Shown here: positions 5,451 to 5,470 of the stretch, one piece after another
How positions within the stretch are numbered: the stretch's first letter is position 1
How the letters are laid out: each line of letters begins with the position of its first letter
NCBI GenBank assembly: GCA_903819815.1
Contig: CAIJFC010000294.1
Coordinates: 1-5,470 of the forward strand
From: an uncultured Bacteroidota bacterium
GTDB taxonomy: Bacteria > Bacteroidota > Bacteroidia > Flavobacteriales > Flavobacteriaceae
Direction: 5' to 3'
DNA length: 5,470 nucleotides
Made by a program: the position numbers and the translations under genes
The notes under the pieces: model-generated
Told to the model about the DNA's origin: nothing
What the model saw: only the letters and a program-made list of their open reading frames with translations
Databases searched by the model: none

Positions 5451-5470
5451 TATTTAACCGCTCAAAAATG

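Noticed and set aside
5451..5470. ATG at 5468-5470 as the start of another gene after aroC
   Set aside because: Only the three bases of a possible start codon are in view, 17 bases after the aroC stop, so nothing can be said about a product.
1..5470. CRISPR array, insertion sequence, phage gene, tRNA or attachment site
   Set aside because: No spaced repeat array, transposase or integrase motif, cloverleaf or flanking duplication was seen. The only direct repeat noticed is the two-copy 17-bp tandem upstream of aroC, which has no spacers.

Overview
The window is AT-rich and looks like a chromosomal segment of a Flavobacterium-type member of the Bacteroidota. The evidence is the close family likeness of the proteins, several perfect TAnnTTTG promoter-type boxes, the absence of Shine-Dalgarno sequences before the genes, and a probable bacillithiol gene (bshA), a pathway found in many Bacteroidota. 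There is no sign of a plasmid, phage, insertion sequence, CRISPR array, tRNA or rRNA.

Layout. Bases 1-1247 (+) hold the C-terminal part of a large enzyme. What is visible is a serine beta-lactamase-like domain, and the frame is open to the left edge, so the gene very probably starts upstream, most likely as a GH3 beta-N-acetylglucosaminidase/beta-lactamase fusion. An 82-bp gap follows, then bshA (1330-2463, +), the first-step glycosyltransferase of bacillithiol synthesis. Its stop overlaps by 4 bp the start of a small PrcB-like lipoprotein gene (2460-2888, +). That gene meets a minus-strand gene tail to tail, the two stop codons sharing the palindrome TTAA. The minus-strand pair is a small predicted outer-membrane beta-barrel (2885-3358) preceded by a surface-type lipoprotein of unknown function (3437-4240). 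A 148-bp divergent intergenic region, with promoter-like boxes on both strands and a tandem 17-bp repeat, separates the lipoprotein from aroC (chorismate synthase, 4389-5450, +). The last 20 bases are non-coding and end in an ATG that may begin the next gene.

How the genes relate. The clearest functional thread is on the left: an envelope enzyme probably acting on GlcNAc-containing cell-wall fragments, beside an enzyme that uses UDP-GlcNAc, which is translationally coupled to a lipoprotein. The minus-strand pair encodes two envelope proteins of unknown role. aroC is ordinary housekeeping metabolism (last step of the shikimate pathway).

I do not see an obvious new multi-gene system. The points most worth checking are the coupled bshA/PrcB-like pair, the cysteine quartet in the beta-lactamase-like domain, the shared stop codons, and the tandem repeat at the aroC promoter.
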